From Meghimatium bilineatum (Eukaryota > Mollusca > Gastropoda > Stylommatophora > Philomycidae): a stretch of DNA of 64,000 nt. The position numbers and the translations under genes were made by a program. The stretch covers positions 2,748,501 to 2,812,500 of the forward strand of contig CM067319.1 in assembly GCA_034231615.1 (NCBI GenBank). Direction: 5' to 3'. Positions 62,690 through 64,000 of the stretch are shown here, one piece after another. Positions within the stretch are counted from its first letter, which is position 1, and each line of letters opens with the position of its first letter. The notes under the pieces were generated by a model that saw only the letters and a list, made by a program, of their open reading frames with translations, was not told where the DNA came from and did not search any database.

Positions 62690-64000
62690 GTCAACCATAT
62701 TTTCTTTATGGGGTGATAGGACAGCCAATCACATCATGACTGTCAACCATGTTTTCTTTATAGGTTGTTGGTTTTTTCGACTATCACATGATGATGATAA
62801 TTTTAAAAATCCACTTTTGAAATTCAGTTAGAGTTATGCCCTTGACTATGAACTATGAGTTGATGGTTGGCTAAATAAGCCCTATTGTAGCAGCAAATCT
62901 CCTTTGACAGTTCAGGCATGGGACAACCACTTTAGATAGTTTTATTCAATGTAACTTCACCTTCAATAATACCTAATACTGCTGTAAAACTGTATAACAA
63001 TAGTACTTAGGTAGAACACGTTTTATTGTAGTTTTACGAAGGCCAACAGACTATATGGACTATTGGGGTGGGTATATGAGCGCAGTCATACAAATAACAG
63101 TATAGTATATAAAAATATGTTTTGTATATTGTTTGATGTTCATTCATATACCAGTCTGTTGGTCTTGCTAAAACTACGACATAACTATTGCTTCATCTTT
63201 GACGACTTAATCTTTACATATCTATCCAGCGGTCTTGTTCTATTCATAGCATCACATTCAAAAGGCTCGAACATTCTGTTCATCTTTCTTGTTTGGTGTT
63301 CATTTCTTGGTTGAAACCAGCATCACGGCATACAGGACATTCCTATAAGTGCTTTCCACTCCCTTCCAGCAGCCGTCCACAAGTATACACTCAAAGTTCT
63401 TATCATATGTTCTTTATGTGATCTTTGGATTTTTCCAGAGAGGGCACCTCCATTTCTGTCATTCTTTGATTATGAAAATTGAAGTTTACATTTTTCTGAG
63501 CCCAAGTAACACAACTTCTGCTATCAGTTTTCTATGTTTGTCTGTCTCTAAATGGGCTGTCACCTTGAAAATTCAGCCATCAATGAGGTCCTTGTGATTG
63601 TCCCACTTTCATATCTGATGTAACTGAAACTGAACAAATCTGCATGGCTATTATTTATTTCTCCAAGTCCATCAATCTCCCCCCCCCCCCACATTTATAC
63701 ATGGCTATGTCACAATTATCATCATCATGAGCATTGTTTCAATCACTCTGTTACCATACTCAACACCACATCCGTGTTCTGTACATATGAATCTATGCTG
63801 TTGAATGTATGTGGTGACATATGCAGAATTTTTCACAAGTGAATAAACATTGGTCTTTCTATTATCTGCCCAGCAGTTTGTTGGTTTGTTTGTCAGAAGT
63901 TGACTGTATTAATTATCTGCCCAGCAGTTTGTTGGTTTGTGCTAGAATTTTACATAGGTCACTTCGGTCTCTAGTCAAGCTTGTGTTGCTGGTGCCTGAA
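62690..64000. other. Right end of window, non-coding
   Basis: 62768-62940 is a relative of 60640-60800. 63031-63178 is a short palindromic element. ATTATCTGCCCAGCAGTTTG occurs twice (about 63862 and 63914). No gene recognised. Confidence 0.4.
63031..63178. mobile_element. Short palindromic MITE candidate
   Basis: Arms of about 30 bases: GTAGTTTTACGAAGGCCAAC, AGACTATATGG on the left and, inverted, CAGTCTGTTGG, TCTTGCTAAAACTAC on the right, enclosing about 85 bases. No clear target duplication. Confidence 0.5.

Overview
The window is nuclear DNA from an intron-rich, repeat-rich invertebrate. A single cellular gene dominates it: an ortholog of the USP16/USP45 deubiquitinases, read on the + strand in 21 coding exons from 4652 to 53050 (1151 codons with a TGA stop). 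Introns are GT-AG. The mix of non-LTR retrotransposons, piggyBac elements and short interspersed repeats fits a lophotrochozoan, most plausibly a mollusc, but this is an inference from repeat style and not from a species marker.

Layout. 1-2177: the minus-strand ORF of a non-LTR retrotransposon that runs off the left edge. 2190-4600: upstream DNA with a tandem duplication and a decayed LINE tail. 4652-16849: USP exons 1-8, which encode the ubiquitin-binding zinc finger and the catalytic Cys box. 17943-31240: exons 9-13 (catalytic core). Intron 9 holds a piggyBac-like MITE and a complete, apparently intact 4.06-kb LINE with a perfect 12-bp target-site duplication. 31241-38191: intron 13, with a 68-bp minisatellite of about 23 copies directly beside an intact piggyBac element. 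38192-41863: exons 14-16, a long polar, probably disordered insert. 44561-53050: exons 17-21, the second half of the catalytic fold with the His and Asp. 53051-64000: downstream DNA with LINE remnants, short repeats and a 1.2-kb, essentially invariant 24-bp satellite.

The cellular gene acts alone here; all other coding capacity belongs to transposable elements. Those comprise at least four LINE types (intact, truncated, composite), one intact piggyBac, TTAA-flanked MITEs, a hAT-type MITE, a decayed IS630/Tc1-like DDE transposase, and a very abundant SINE-like repeat (about 25 copies) that ends in a conserved hairpin plus a GAA-rich tail. More than 25 minisatellite arrays are present, and many lie within tens of bases of USP exon borders.

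I found no convincing novel multi-gene system. The items most worth a second look are the nested and composite insertions, the exon-hugging minisatellites, the hairpin-ended SINE-like family with a tail resembling that of the intact LINE, and the homogeneous 24-bp satellite. All coordinates were read by eye; repeat boundaries are approximate unless a target-site duplication is stated.
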